Positions 7,566-17,381 of a stretch of 64,000 nucleotides of DNA are shown here, one piece after another. Source of the stretch: JBQDBK01 sp052090825. GTDB lineage: Bacteria > Bacillota > Clostridia > Tissierellales > Peptoniphilaceae. The notes below the pieces were generated by a model. The model did no database searches and was not told the DNA's origin. It saw only the letters and a list, made by a program, of their open reading frames with translations. The stretch is taken from assembly GCA_052090825.1 (NCBI GenBank), contig JBQDBK010000005.1, positions 1 to 64,000 on the forward strand. The letters are read 5' to 3'. The position numbers and the translations under genes are program-made. How positions within the stretch are numbered: the stretch's first letter is position 1; every line of letters begins with the position of its first letter.

Positions 7566-9563
7566 ATGGAAGAAAAATACAATATTAATGATTATAAGAC
7601 ATACTTAATGTTTTCTTTACTAATAATATTATTTCTACTTTTTGTAAAACCTATTTTAGGCTTTGTTTGTCTAATAATATATATTTATATAGTTTATAAA
7701 TTATATAAAAGAATAAATATTAAAAATGAAGAAATTAAAAAGTATATTGAAAATATTAAAGATGACTTTGATAGCATAACAAAGCAGGTCATTTTTAAAA
7801 TGCCTTTTCCAATAGTATTACTAGATGAGAATAAAAAAATTCTGTGGTATAATACAGAGTTTATAAATATGGTCTCAGAGGATATAGATGTAAATAATAA
7901 CTTAGAAGAAATACTTCCTGATTTGGATATAGATAGTGTAATTTCAGGAGAAAATCTTGAAGTTATAGATTTATCTTTAGGAGAAAAAAATTATCAAGTA
8001 CACCATAAAATAGTAGATGTAGAAAAGTCATCTTCACAAAACAATAAAATAATAATGTTTTATTTTGTGGATAATAGTGATTATAGTCATTTAAGAGAAA
8101 AATATATTTTAGAAAATCCGATAGTGGCAAAAATAGAAGTTGATAATTTTGATGATGCTATTGACTCTACGCCAACAGCAAATAAACCTCTATTAATAGC
8201 TGAAATAGATTCTACAATTATAGATTATTTTAAAGATTTCAATGCACTTGTAAGAAAATATGATAATGATAAATATTTAATTATTATGAGTTTTGGTTCT
8301 TTAAAACAAATCAAAGAAAAAAAATTTGATCTATTAGATGATTTAAGGGAATTAGACAAAGGTAATAAAATACCAATTACTCTTTCTGTTGGAGTTTCAT
8401 CTTTTGGTTTAAGTTTTAAAGAAGCTAATAAGGAGTCTGATACTTGTGTAGACTTAGCCTTAGGACGTGGAGGAGATCAAGCGGTAATAAAAGTAGAAGA
8501 CAATTATGAATTCTTTGGAGGAAAATCTAAGGCTGTAGAAAAAAGAAACAAGGTTAAAGCAAGAGTATTGGGTATAGCTTTAAAACAACTTATTGATGGT
8601 GCTAGCGATGTATTTATAATGGGTCATAAAAATGCGGATATGGATGCTATAGGAGCAGCTATAGGAGTTTTAAGAGCTGTTATGAATAGGGAGAAAAAGG
8701 GTTATATAGTTTTAAATAAATCGAATCCATCTATCGATAACTTATTAAATAGAATGAAGGAAGAAGAAGAAGAGATATATAAAAATATAATTAAGGAAGA
8801 TTATGCCAAGACTATTATAGGACAAAGATCTTTAGTAATATTAGTCGACAATCACAAACCATCTTTTGCAGAAGCGCCGAGCTTAATTGATTTAGTTTCT
8901 CAAGTTGTAATAATAGACCACCATAGGAGAGGTAAAGAAATTGTAGATAAGCCTGTTTTAAGTTATATAGAACCTTATGCATCATCGACTTGTGAATTAG
9001 TTACTGAAATGTTAACTTATATGAATGACGAGCTTAATTTGACTCATTTCGAAGCGGATGCTTTAATGAGTGGTATAGTTGTAGATACTAAAAATTTTAG
9101 TTTACAAACAGGGGTTAGAACTTTTGAAGCGGCTTCAATACTGAGAAGAGCTGGAGCAGATATGATAAAAGTAAAACAATTATTCCAAGATGATTTGGAT
9201 ACAATGCTAAATAGGGCAGAGGTAATTCATAATACTAAAATAATCTTTGAAGAATTTGCAATATCTAGATTAGAAAAAGAAGCTGAAAATTCAATATTAA
9301 TTTCAGCTCAAGCTGCAGATGAAATTTTAGATATTAATGGAGTGAATGCAAGCTTTGTTATGACTAGAATATCTGAAGGAGTTCATATTTCTGGTCGAAG
9401 TAGAGGAAATATATCTGTACAATTAATTCTTGAAAAAATCGGAGGAGGAGGTCATTTAAATATGGCAGGAACTCGATTGGACGTAAAGAATTTAGATGAG
9501 GCAGAATCTATATTAGTAAACGCAATAGAAACATATTTAAACGAAGAAAAGGAAGATGAATAA
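7566..9563 (+). CDS. gdpP: Cyclic-di-AMP phosphodiesterase GdpP
   Basis: GdpP hydrolyses c-di-AMP to pApA and so controls potassium balance and wall stress. The 665-residue protein has two N-terminal membrane helices (about 12-50), a PAS-like region (about 70-150), a degenerate GGDEF domain (about 165-300), a DHH domain and a C-terminal DHHA1 domain. Visible catalytic motifs are GHKNADMDAIG (about 353-363), VDNHKPS, IIDHHRRG (about 449-456) and GGGGHLNMAG (626-635). The GGDEF site is not preserved (LGRGGDQAVIK in that region), as is usual for GdpP, where that domain does not make c-di-GMP. Its stop overlaps the rplI start by one base. Confidence 0.95.
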   Translation: MEEKYNINDYKTYLMFSLLIILFLLFVKPILGFVCLIIYIYIVYKLYKRINIKNEEIKKYIENIKDDFDSITKQVIFKMPFPIVLLDENKKILWYNTEFINMVSEDIDVNNNLEEILPDLDIDSVISGENLEVIDLSLGEKNYQVHHKIVDVEKSSSQNNKIIMFYFVDNSDYSHLREKYILENPIVAKIEVDNFDDAIDSTPTANKPLLIAEIDSTIIDYFKDFNALVRKYDNDKYLIIMSFGSLKQIKEKKFDLLDDLRELDKGNKIPITLSVGVSSFGLSFKEANKESDTCVDLALGRGGDQAVIKVEDNYEFFGGKSKAVEKRNKVKARVLGIALKQLIDGASDVFIMGHKNADMDAIGAAIGVLRAVMNREKKGYIVLNKSNPSIDNLLNRMKEEEEEIYKNIIKEDYAKTIIGQRSLVILVDNHKPSFAEAPSLIDLVSQVVIIDHHRRGKEIVDKPVLSYIEPYASSTCELVTEMLTYMNDELNLTHFEADALMSGIVVDTKNFSLQTGVRTFEAASILRRAGADMIKVKQLFQDDLDTMLNRAEVIHNTKIIFEEFAISRLEKEAENSILISAQAADEILDINGVNASFVMTRISEGVHISGRSRGNISVQLILEKIGGGGHLNMAGTRLDVKNLDEAESILVNAIETYLNEEKEDE

Positions 9564-10009
9564 TGAAGATAATTTTATTAAAAGATGTTAAAAATCTTGG
9601 TAAAAAAGATGATTTAATTGAAGCTAAAGATGGTTATGCTAGAAATTTTTTATTTCCAAGAAAAATGGCAATAGAAGCAAACGATGAAAATCTTGAGCAA
9701 TGGAAAAGAGATAGAAAAGAAGAAGAAGAAGAAGAGCGAGCTAATATAAAAAAATATAATGAAATAAAAAAAGAACTCGAAAAAAAGAAAATTAAAATAT
9801 TAGCAAAAGCAGGAGAAAATGGTAGGCTATTTGGAGCTATAACTTCAAATGATATAAAAAATGCCTTGGAAGAACAAGCTAAAATAGAAGTAGATAAAAA
9901 GAAAATTGAATTAGAAGGAAATATAAAAACAGAAGGTATAAAAACAGTTTCTGTAAAGTTATATAAAGATATAGTTGCAAATGTAAAAATTGAAGTGGAA
10001 GCTAAGTAA
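9563..10009 (+). CDS. rplI: 50S ribosomal protein L9
   Basis: L9 binds 23S rRNA and stabilises the large ribosomal subunit. The 148-residue length is standard. The N-terminal RNA-binding domain (about 1-50) shows the family pattern GYARNFLFPRKMAIEA. A long charged helix (about 50-80, EEEEEERANIKKY) links it to the C-terminal domain (NGRLFGAITSNDI). The ATG shares its A with the gdpP stop codon, and dnaB starts on the next base after the rplI stop, so translation of all three is probably coupled. Confidence 0.97.
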   Translation: MKIILLKDVKNLGKKDDLIEAKDGYARNFLFPRKMAIEANDENLEQWKRDRKEEEEEERANIKKYNEIKKELEKKKIKILAKAGENGRLFGAITSNDIKNALEEQAKIEVDKKKIELEGNIKTEGIKTVSVKLYKDIVANVKIEVEAK

Positions 10010-11344
10010 ATGGAAGATCTTAATTTAAAAATCCCGCCTAATAGTTTAGGAGCTGAACAATCGGCTTTGGGTGCTATGTTATTATCAAAAAATGCTATAA
10101 CTACAGCAATAGAAATTTTAAGACCGGAGGATTTTTACAATGAAGCTAATGGAGAAATATATTCTGCTATTTCATCTATTTATAATAAAAATGAAGAGGT
10201 AGATGTTTTAACCGCTTCAGAAGAATTAAAAAAAAGAAATTCATTAAATGATATAGGGGGAATAACTTATTTAGCTACACTATCAAGTTCAGTACCAGCT
10301 ATAGCAAATACTAAAAATTATTGTAATATAATAAAAGAAAAGTCTATATTGAGAAAGTTAATAGAGACTTCAGATCAAATTATGTCAAATGCTTATGCTC
10401 AACAAAATGACGTTGATTCTATAATAGAAAGTGCAGAGAAAAGTATTTTTGATATAACTCAAGACTCTCATAGAAATGGGTTGGTTCATGTAAAAGAAGT
10501 TTTATTAGAGTCTTTTGCAGAAATGGAAAAAAGAGCTCAAAATCCTAGTGGTTTGACAGGGCTTACAACGGGGTTTGTAGACTTAGATTACAAGTTGTCA
10601 GGTTTACAAAAATCAGACTTGATTTTACTTGCTGCCAGACCGTCTATGGGAAAAACAGCTTTAATGGTTAATATTGCAACAAATGCTGCTCTTAAGGGAG
10701 GAGCTTCAGTAGCAATGTTTTCACTAGAAATGAGTAAAAACCAGTTAGTACAAAGGATTATATCATCCACGGCTCATGTAGATTTGCAAAAAATTATTAG
10801 TGGAAATTTAAATGAAGATGAGTGGCTTAAAGTAATAAATACTATGCCTATATTGTCTGAAATGAAAATAGAAATAGATGATACGGCTGGCATATCTCCA
10901 CTAGAACTAAAGGCTAAGTGTAGGAGGATGAAATCTGAAAAAGGTTTAGATTTAATTGTTGTGGATTATTTACAACTTATGCAAATGGGTGCTAAGATAG
11001 AATCAAGACAACAAGAAATTTCTGCAATATCTAGGAATCTAAAAGCTATAGCTAAAGAACTCGAAGTCCCATTAATAGCCTTATCACAATTATCACGTAT
11101 GCCTGAGACGAGAAGTGATCATAGACCAATACTATCAGATTTAAGAGAATCGGGAGCTATAGAGCAAGATGCGGATATAGTAATGTTTTTATATAGAGAT
11201 GAATACTACAATAAGGAAGAAAGTGAAAAACCAAATACAGGCGAAGTAATAATTGCAAAGCATAGAAATGGACCAACTGGAACTATAGACCTTGTATTTA
11301 AAAAAGAATATACAAAATTTTTAAATATGGAAAGAGAATATTAG
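10010..11344 (+). CDS. dnaB: Replicative DNA helicase DnaB
   Basis: DnaB is the hexameric 5'-3' helicase of the replication fork. In 444 residues it has the N-terminal primase-interacting domain (about 10-110) and a RecA-like ATPase domain with Walker A RPSMGKTAL (about 209-217), Walker B LIVVDYLQLM and the conserved LRESGAIEQDAD. No intein is present. It ends the yybS-gdpP-rplI-dnaB cluster and begins immediately after the rplI stop without a spacer, which suggests translational coupling. Confidence 0.97.
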   Translation: MEDLNLKIPPNSLGAEQSALGAMLLSKNAITTAIEILRPEDFYNEANGEIYSAISSIYNKNEEVDVLTASEELKKRNSLNDIGGITYLATLSSSVPAIANTKNYCNIIKEKSILRKLIETSDQIMSNAYAQQNDVDSIIESAEKSIFDITQDSHRNGLVHVKEVLLESFAEMEKRAQNPSGLTGLTTGFVDLDYKLSGLQKSDLILLAARPSMGKTALMVNIATNAALKGGASVAMFSLEMSKNQLVQRIISSTAHVDLQKIISGNLNEDEWLKVINTMPILSEMKIEIDDTAGISPLELKAKCRRMKSEKGLDLIVVDYLQLMQMGAKIESRQQEISAISRNLKAIAKELEVPLIALSQLSRMPETRSDHRPILSDLRESGAIEQDADIVMFLYRDEYYNKEESEKPNTGEVIIAKHRNGPTGTIDLVFKKEYTKFLNMEREY

Positions 11345-11376
11345 TCATAGTAAAATATTTAAATACAATTATTATA

Positions 11377-11395
11377 ATGCTGCTAATAGCAGCAT
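11377..11395 (+). terminator. Weak hairpin after dnaB
   Basis: ATGCTGC (11377-11383) pairs with GCAGCAT (11389-11395) around a 5-base loop. The following bases (CTTCT) are only partly T-rich, so termination is possible rather than certain. Confidence 0.45.
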
Positions 11396-11459
11396 CTTCT
11401 AATTATATGTGAGAATTATTTTATTTATATCTATAATTATTAATAATATAAAGTTTCAA

Positions 11460-11487
11460 TTCAACAAAGATAAATAAGTGATATAAT
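11460..11487 (+). promoter_or_regulatory. Probable promoter of uppP
   Basis: A -35-like TTCAAC (11460-11465) and a perfect -10 TATAAT (11482-11487) are spaced by 16 bases, 73 bases before the uppP start. The -35 match is moderate. Confidence 0.45.
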
Positions 11488-11560
11488 AAATTTTATTTCC
11501 AATAAATTAATTATTAAGATATTTAACAAAATATTTTAATAAAAAAATCTAGGAGGAAAC

Positions 11561-12415
11561 ATGGAGTTTTTAAAAGTAATAATACTTGGAATAATTGAAG
11601 GAATAACTGAATTTTTACCAGTTTCATCTACCGGACATTTAATATTGGCCAGTAAATATTTTTCTTTATCTCCAAGGTCATTTGAAAATGCTTTTATGGT
11701 AATAATACAATTAGGAGCAATCTTATCGGTTTTAATTTTGTATTTCAAAGAATTAAATCCTATAGATAAATCTAAGTTGAATATTGACTTAGCAAATAAA
11801 TCAGATTTAAGCTTAAAAAGAAGATGGCAATTAAGAGATAAAAAAACTATGAGATTAATAGCTAAAATAATAGTAGCTTTCTTGCCGGCTGCTGTTTTAG
11901 GATTTCTTTTTGATGATATTATTGACAAGTATCTTTTTAATGAAGTAACAGTATCTTTGGCGTTAATAGTGTATGGAATAATAATCATTTTAATGGAAAG
12001 TAGAAAAAAGAACTCATTTAAATTTGAAAGTTTAGATAGCATTACTGTTAAAACAGCATTTCTTATAGGGATATTTCAATGTTTAGCTATGGTACCAGGG
12101 ACATCTCGTTCAGCAGCTACTATTATAGGGGCTATGTTGCTTGGTTGCTCTAGGAAAACTTCAGCAGAATTTTCGTTTTTTTTAGCTATACCAACTATGT
12201 TAGGAGCAACAGGATTAAAAATAATAAAGATGGGCTTAGGTTTTACTGCTACCCAATGGTTACAGTTGATATTAGGTAGTTTAGTATCTTTTATAGTTGC
12301 TTATGCTGTAATAGTGAAGTTTATGGACTATATTAAAAAACATGATTTTAAAGTTTTTGGTTTTTATAGAATAGTATTAGGTTTAGTAGTTTTAGTAACT
12401 TATAATATTTTTTAA
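11561..12415 (+). CDS. uppP: Undecaprenyl-diphosphatase UppP (BacA)
   Basis: UppP dephosphorylates undecaprenyl pyrophosphate in the membrane, recycling the lipid carrier for peptidoglycan and teichoic acid synthesis, and gives bacitracin tolerance. The 284-residue, multi-helix protein has both family signatures: EGITEFLPVSSTGHL (13-27) and PGTSRSAATI (about 178-187). The ATG is preceded by AGGAGGAAAC. The amidase gene follows after 12 bases and probably shares the transcript. Confidence 0.95.
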   Translation: MEFLKVIILGIIEGITEFLPVSSTGHLILASKYFSLSPRSFENAFMVIIQLGAILSVLILYFKELNPIDKSKLNIDLANKSDLSLKRRWQLRDKKTMRLIAKIIVAFLPAAVLGFLFDDIIDKYLFNEVTVSLALIVYGIIIILMESRKKNSFKFESLDSITVKTAFLIGIFQCLAMVPGTSRSAATIIGAMLLGCSRKTSAEFSFFLAIPTMLGATGLKIIKMGLGFTATQWLQLILGSLVSFIVAYAVIVKFMDYIKKHDFKVFGFYRIVLGLVVLVTYNIF

Positions 12416-12427
12416 AAGGATGACATT

Positions 12428-13240
12428 ATGAAAGAATTTAAATGTGCAGTAGTTCAAATTAGCGCTAAAGGGAATAAAGATGAGAATTTAAAAAGAGCTG
12501 AAAAAATGATAAAAGAGGCAGCTCATAAAGGTGCTGATTTAGTTGTATTACCAGAAATGTGGAACTGTCCTTATAGGAATGATTATTTTATTAAATTTGC
12601 TGAAGAAAAAGAAGGTAAAAGCTATGAATTTATGAAAAAAATAGCTAAAGAAGAAGATATTATTTTAATAGGAGGCTCAATTCCTATAAAAGCTGGCTTA
12701 GAAAAAGCCTATAATGAAAGTTTTATATTTGACAGAAATGGAAGGGAAATTTATAGTTATAGAAAAACTAACTTATTTGATGTTAATATAGAAGGAAAAG
12801 TTAATTTTAAAGAGTCGAAAAATATAGTTGCAGGAAATAAACTTGATGTTTTTGATACAGAGCTTGGGAAATTGGGAATAGTTATATGCTATGATTTGAG
12901 ATTCCCTGAATTGTTTGAAAAGATGAAAAAATCAGGCGCTAAAGTATTTTTTATTCCAGGAACCTTTACTGTAGCTACAGGAGAAAAACACTGGGAACTT
13001 CTTTTAAGAGCAAGAGCAGTAGATTATCAATCATTTGTGGTAGGAGCTAGTATAGCCAGAGATGAGGATCTATCTAAAAATGCTTATGGACACTCGATGA
13101 TAATTAATCCCATGGGTGAACAAATAGTTTCATTAGGAGAAGGTGAAGGAATAATAATTACTAATATAGATTTAAAAGAAGTAGAAGACATTAGAAAATC
13201 TATACCTATAGATGAATCAAGAAAAAATAGAGAAATTTAA
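12428..13240 (+). CDS. Carbon-nitrogen hydrolase, omega-amidase-like
   Basis: This 270-residue cytoplasmic enzyme belongs to the nitrilase superfamily, with the catalytic Glu-Lys-Cys triad at Glu43 (LPEMWNCPY), Lys113 (YRKTNLFD) and Cys154 (CYDLRFPE). Its closest look is to omega-amidase (Nit2/YafV type), which hydrolyses 2-oxoglutaramate to 2-oxoglutarate and ammonia. That would suit a glutamate fermenter, but the substrate is an inference. It lies 12 bases behind uppP and ends in a terminator. Confidence 0.85.
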   Translation: MKEFKCAVVQISAKGNKDENLKRAEKMIKEAAHKGADLVVLPEMWNCPYRNDYFIKFAEEKEGKSYEFMKKIAKEEDIILIGGSIPIKAGLEKAYNESFIFDRNGREIYSYRKTNLFDVNIEGKVNFKESKNIVAGNKLDVFDTELGKLGIVICYDLRFPELFEKMKKSGAKVFFIPGTFTVATGEKHWELLLRARAVDYQSFVVGASIARDEDLSKNAYGHSMIINPMGEQIVSLGEGEGIIITNIDLKEVEDIRKSIPIDESRKNREI

Positions 13241-13242
13241 AG

Positions 13243-13266
13243 TAAGGTTATATAGCCTTATTTTTT
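13243..13266 (+). terminator. Terminator after the amidase gene
   Basis: TAAGGTT (13243-13249) pairs with AGCCTTA (13254-13260), including one G-T pair, around ATAT. It is followed by TTTTTT. Confidence 0.75.
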
Positions 13267-13296
13267 ATTATATTTTGATATTCAAGGGATTTTTCA

Positions 13297-13325
13297 TTGC
13301 TTTTATAAAAACCCTATGTTAGAAT
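13297..13325 (+). promoter_or_regulatory. Probable promoter of secG-hppA
   Basis: A -35 box TTGCTT (13297-13302) and a -10 box TAGAAT (13320-13325) are separated by 17 bases, 38 bases before the secG start. Confidence 0.5.
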
Positions 13326-13363
13326 TTATATGTTATAGATATGTAAGTATGAGGAGGTTTAGA

Positions 13364-13591
13364 ATGGAAATGATATTATCTGTGGTAATTGCTGTTAGTG
13401 CTATTATTATGATAGTTACTGTAGCTATTACTGAGAGTTCCCAAGCAGGACTTGGAACATTAAGCGGTGGAGAAAGTTCGGATTGGGGAGAACATAGAGG
13501 TACAAGCGAAAAAGAATTTAAAAATCGTATAATAAAGATCACATCACTTGTATTTGTTTTAGCAGTATTAGGACTTGCTTTTATCAAATAA
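13364..13591 (+). CDS. secG: Preprotein translocase subunit SecG
   Basis: SecG is the small auxiliary subunit of the SecYEG protein-export channel. Starting at ATG 13364, which follows GAGGAGG at the right distance, the protein has 75 residues. It has two hydrophobic helices (about 4-22 and 57-74) joined by a glycine-rich loop of the type SSQAGLGTLSGGE. Length and layout match the family. A longer frame opens upstream but has no ribosome binding site. hppA follows after 20 bases. Confidence 0.88.
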   Translation: MEMILSVVIAVSAIIMIVTVAITESSQAGLGTLSGGESSDWGEHRGTSEKEFKNRIIKITSLVFVLAVLGLAFIK

Positions 13592-13611
13592 TTGTATAAG
13601 GAGGAGAGAAA

Positions 13612-15618
13612 TTGGACAAAATTTTATTTATGTCAGCAGCAGTTGGTGTCTTAGCGCTTCTTTTTGCAGGATATAAAGCAAGCTTTGTATCTAAACAAGA
13701 CCCAGGAAATGATAGAATGAAAGAAATCGCTTCCTATATAGAAGATGGAGCTATGGCATTTTTAACAAGAGAATATAAAGCTCTTGTAATTTTTGTAATT
13801 GTATTAGCTATTGTATTAGCTGTAGGTTTAAGTAGTATTGCAACAGCAATTTGTTTCGTAGCAGGAGCTATTTGTTCAGTAATAGCTGGATACGTAGGTA
13901 TGAGAGTTGCTACTAAAGCAAATGTTAGAACTGCAAATGCTGCTTGGACATCAGGCTTAGGAAAAGCTTTAGATATAGCTTTTTCTGGTGGAGCAGTAAT
14001 GGGAATGAGTGTTGTAGGCCTTGGCATTATAGGCTTATCAATGGCTTATTACTTAACTTCAAAAGATGTAACAGTAGTAACAGGATTTTCTTTAGGTGCT
14101 TCTTCTATTGCTCTTTTCGCAAGAGTTGGTGGAGGTATATATACTAAAGCAGCAGATGTTGGAGCTGACTTGGTAGGTAAGGTAGAAGCTGGAATTCCAG
14201 AAGATGATCCAAGAAATCCAGCAGTAATTGCAGACAATGTAGGAGATAATGTTGGTGACGTAGCAGGAATGGGAGCTGACTTATTTGAATCTTATGTAGG
14301 AGCTTTACTTTCAGTAATAACATTAGGGGTAGCTTCATATGGAGAAAAAGGAATTATTTATGGTTTATCAATATCTTCAATAGGAATTGTAGCCTCAATT
14401 ATTGCAGCGTTTTTTGTAAGAGGAGACAAAAACCCTCAAAAATCTTTGAATAATGGAGAATATGTATCTGCTGGAGTAACTATAATTGCAGCGGGAATAT
14501 TGTCAAATAATATCTTTGGAGATCTTAAACCTTTCATCCCTGTTATTACAGGTATTATAGTAGGACTTATTATATCTAAATTTACTGAGTATTCAACTTC
14601 TGCAGATTACAATCCAGTTAAAAGGATAGCTAAAGAATCTGAAACGGGAGCTTCAACTAATATTATATCAGGATTATCAGTAGGAATGATGTCAACTGTT
14701 GCACCTATAATTATAATTGCTATTGGAATTATGGTAGCTTATATAGGGGCAGGTGGAAATGAAGAAACAATATACGGCTTATTTGGTATTGCTCTTGCAG
14801 CATCAGGTATGCTTTCAACTACAGCGATGACTATAGCAGTAGATGCATATGGACCAATAGCAGATAATGCTGGTGGTATAGCAGAGATGTGTGAATTACC
14901 AGAAGAAGTAAGAGAAATAACTGACTCATTGGATGCTGTAGGAAATACAACAGCTGCAATAGGTAAAGGATTTGCAATAGGATCGGCAGCTCTTACAGCT
15001 TTAGCTTTGTTCGTATCTTATATTAATGCTACTGGATTAGAAGGAATTGATATTTCTAAACCTCGTGTAATAGCAGGAGCTTTTATCGGAGGCATGCTTC
15101 CATTTGCTTTTTCCGCTCTAACTATGTCAGCAGTAGGAAATGCATCTTCAGCCATGATTGATGAAGTTCGTCGTCAATTTAGAGATATTCCAGGAATAAT
15201 GGAAGGAAAAGCAACACCAGAATATGCAAAATGTGTTGATATCTCTACTGGCGCAGCTTTAAAAGAAATGGTAGTACCAGGAGTAATAGCAGTTTTAGCA
15301 CCTATAGCTGTAGGTTTACTATTAGGACCTGAAGCTTTAGGGGGTTTACAAGCAGGGGCTTTAATAACAGGCGTTTTAATGGCAATATTTATGTCAAATG
15401 CTGGTGGTGCTTGGGACAATGCTAAGAAATATATAGAAGGAGGATTCCATGGTGGAAAAGGTTCAGAAGCTCACAAGGCTGCTGTAACTGGAGATACTGT
15501 AGGAGATCCATTCAAAGATACTTCAGGGCCTTCTTTAAATATTTTAGTAAAACTTATAACTGTAGTATCACTTGTTTTCGCACCTCTATTCTTACAATAT
15601 GGTGGAAAATTATTTTAA
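13612..15618 (+). CDS. hppA: K+-dependent membrane pyrophosphatase, probably Na+-pumping
   Basis: This 668-residue integral membrane enzyme couples PPi hydrolysis to cation export. It has about 16 membrane helices and the conserved cytoplasmic motifs DDPRNPAVIADNVGDNVGD (about 200-218), GADLFESY, and a C-terminal GGAWDNAKKYIEGG with DTVGDPFKDTSGPSLN. In the GNTTAAIGKG segment (about 444-453) an alanine stands where K+-independent enzymes have lysine. This marks the K+-dependent class, many of whose members pump Na+. Na+ specificity is an inference. The start is TTG after GGAGGAG; no better start exists. Confidence 0.93.
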   Translation: MDKILFMSAAVGVLALLFAGYKASFVSKQDPGNDRMKEIASYIEDGAMAFLTREYKALVIFVIVLAIVLAVGLSSIATAICFVAGAICSVIAGYVGMRVATKANVRTANAAWTSGLGKALDIAFSGGAVMGMSVVGLGIIGLSMAYYLTSKDVTVVTGFSLGASSIALFARVGGGIYTKAADVGADLVGKVEAGIPEDDPRNPAVIADNVGDNVGDVAGMGADLFESYVGALLSVITLGVASYGEKGIIYGLSISSIGIVASIIAAFFVRGDKNPQKSLNNGEYVSAGVTIIAAGILSNNIFGDLKPFIPVITGIIVGLIISKFTEYSTSADYNPVKRIAKESETGASTNIISGLSVGMMSTVAPIIIIAIGIMVAYIGAGGNEETIYGLFGIALAASGMLSTTAMTIAVDAYGPIADNAGGIAEMCELPEEVREITDSLDAVGNTTAAIGKGFAIGSAALTALALFVSYINATGLEGIDISKPRVIAGAFIGGMLPFAFSALTMSAVGNASSAMIDEVRRQFRDIPGIMEGKATPEYAKCVDISTGAALKEMVVPGVIAVLAPIAVGLLLGPEALGGLQAGALITGVLMAIFMSNAGGAWDNAKKYIEGGFHGGKGSEAHKAAVTGDTVGDPFKDTSGPSLNILVKLITVVSLVFAPLFLQYGGKLF

Positions 15619-15624
15619 TTCTCT

Positions 15625-15651
15625 AAAAGGACTCTTAAGAGTCCTTTTTTT
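15625..15651 (+). terminator. Terminator after hppA
   Basis: The 24-base perfect palindrome at 15625-15648 (half-site AAAAGGACTCTT) is followed by further T residues. Confidence 0.88.
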
Positions 15652-15761
15652 ATACATTTCATATACATTTCATATATTTAAAGTAATATATTCTTATACA
15701 AAATAAATAGAATAATTTAAAATATCTTAAAAGTTAGATTATATTAATGGGAGAATAAGTT

Positions 15762-16694
15762 ATGGAATTTAGACATTCAATGAAAAATGGCAAATTACAT
15801 GAAGTCAGTGGTGAAGATGAATTATTTTGGATTGAATTAATAAATCCAACGGAAGAAGAAATTGAAAAAGTTATAGAAGAATACAATTTACCGAAAGACT
15901 ATATATTTGATGTTAAAGATCCAGATGAAGTACCTAGGGTAGAAGGCCTAAAAGATAATAGACCTAATCTATTTATTTTAAATTATCCTGTAAAAATTAC
16001 AAACTTAATATATATAACTAGAGCTGTATCATTAATAGTATTAGATGGAATTGTAATTACAGTAAGAAATGAGAATTCAAAAGTTTTTTCGAATTTAAAA
16101 GCAGATGGTTTTCATAAGATCGAAGAATCTAAGAATATAGAAAATTTTCTTTTAGAAGTAGCTTGGAGAATATCTAGAACTTATATAGAGGATGTAAAAA
16201 ATTTAAATGATGAGATTATAAGACTGGAAGAAAAAATAAAAAAATCTAGTAAATCTGAAGCTTTATATGACATGATTGATATTCAAAGAAGCATGATAAA
16301 TTTTCAAATAGCAACTAAGGAAAATGGTCCTGTAATAGAAAGTATTTTTGATTTGGATAATATATTTCATTCAGAATTCAGAAAAGACTTATTACATGAT
16401 TTACAAGTTGAAAATAAACAAGCTATAATAATGATTGAAAAATCAACTATAATCCTTGAAAATTTATCAGATCTTTACTCCAATGTAATAAGTAATAATT
16501 TAAATGATGTAATGAAAATTTTAACTTCAATAACCATAGTTATGACAGTGCCTACCATAATAGGGGGGCTTTGGGGTATGAATACTAATTTACCAATGGA
16601 AAGAAATCCTTTTGCTTTTTGGTATTTAATATTGCTTAGTTTTATTATAAGTGTAGTTATTATATATTATCTTAAGAGAAAGAATTATCTATAA
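15762..16694 (+). CDS. corA: CorA-family magnesium/divalent cation transporter
   Basis: CorA-type proteins form pentameric Mg2+ (or Co2+/Ni2+) channels. In 310 residues there is a soluble N-terminal funnel domain (about 1-245, with a long helical part) and two C-terminal membrane helices joined by the diagnostic GMN signature (GGLWGMN, residues 268-274). The tail is basic (KRKNYL). It is a member of the shorter Firmicutes group whose exact ion is not proven. The cytidylate-kinase-like gene follows after 21 bases. Confidence 0.9.
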   Translation: MEFRHSMKNGKLHEVSGEDELFWIELINPTEEEIEKVIEEYNLPKDYIFDVKDPDEVPRVEGLKDNRPNLFILNYPVKITNLIYITRAVSLIVLDGIVITVRNENSKVFSNLKADGFHKIEESKNIENFLLEVAWRISRTYIEDVKNLNDEIIRLEEKIKKSSKSEALYDMIDIQRSMINFQIATKENGPVIESIFDLDNIFHSEFRKDLLHDLQVENKQAIIMIEKSTIILENLSDLYSNVISNNLNDVMKILTSITIVMTVPTIIGGLWGMNTNLPMERNPFAFWYLILLSFIISVVIIYYLKRKNYL

Positions 16695-16715
16695 TGAGAA
16701 TGAAGGTGTAAATAT

Positions 16716-17381
16716 ATGAGCAATAAAGGAATTTTTAAAAATTTATTTTTTAAAAATAAAGAAGTTGATAGTGAATTAATTTTTACAATAGATAGAGAAT
16801 ATGGCAGTTGTGGAGATGAAATTTCTAATATAATATCGAAAAAGTTGAATATACCAGTCTATGATGAAAAAATAATAGAGTTAAAAACTCTAGAAGGTGA
16901 AGTAGACGCAGATTATATAAGTAAAGATGATAGTTTTTTACAGGGTACAATTTATGATTTATATAGGGAAAATAACTCTTACTCCCAAGAGGATATAAGT
17001 AATGTAGATGCAATTTTTTTGGCTGAATCAAAAATCATTAGAAATTTAGTAAAAAATGGTTCTTGTATAATTTTAGGCAAGTGTTCGAATTATGTATTAA
17101 GAGAAAACTATAAGACTTTTAATGTATTTATAGCTGGAGATAAAGACTTTAGGGTAAAAAATATTATGAAATCAGAAAAAATTGATGAAGAAAAAGCTAA
17201 TGCTAGAATGAATAGAATAGATTTAAGAAGAAAAAATCATTACAAAAAGTTTGCCAATGGTAGATGGGGAAATGCTTTTGATTATGATTTATGTATAGAG
17301 GCTTCTAAGTATTCAAAGGAAAATATAGCTGAAATAATAATAGATGCTTGTAAATATAAAATAAATAAGCTTAGTCTTTAA
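16716..17381 (+). CDS. Cytidylate kinase-like family protein
   Basis: This 221-residue soluble protein resembles the AAK_26/cytidylate-kinase-like group, which shares the P-loop kinase fold. The nucleotide loop region reads IDREYGSCGDEI (about 27-38), in place of the usual REYGSGG, and RMNRIDLRRKNHYKKF near the C-terminus looks like the lid arginines. The substrate of this group is not established and it should not be equated with Cmk. The last bases of the gene lie inside a terminator stem shared with the convergent gene. Confidence 0.75.
   Translation: MSNKGIFKNLFFKNKEVDSELIFTIDREYGSCGDEISNIISKKLNIPVYDEKIIELKTLEGEVDADYISKDDSFLQGTIYDLYRENNSYSQEDISNVDAIFLAESKIIRNLVKNGSCIILGKCSNYVLRENYKTFNVFIAGDKDFRVKNIMKSEKIDEEKANARMNRIDLRRKNHYKKFANGRWGNAFDYDLCIEASKYSKENIAEIIIDACKYKINKLSL

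Noticed and set aside
11536..12042. 168-codon antisense frame opposite uppP
   Set aside because: It is fully covered by the conserved uppP gene and lacks a ribosome binding site.
13734..15419. Several antisense open frames opposite the pyrophosphatase gene
   Set aside because: They mirror a well conserved membrane protein gene on the plus strand, which explains their Pro/Ile/Thr-rich composition.
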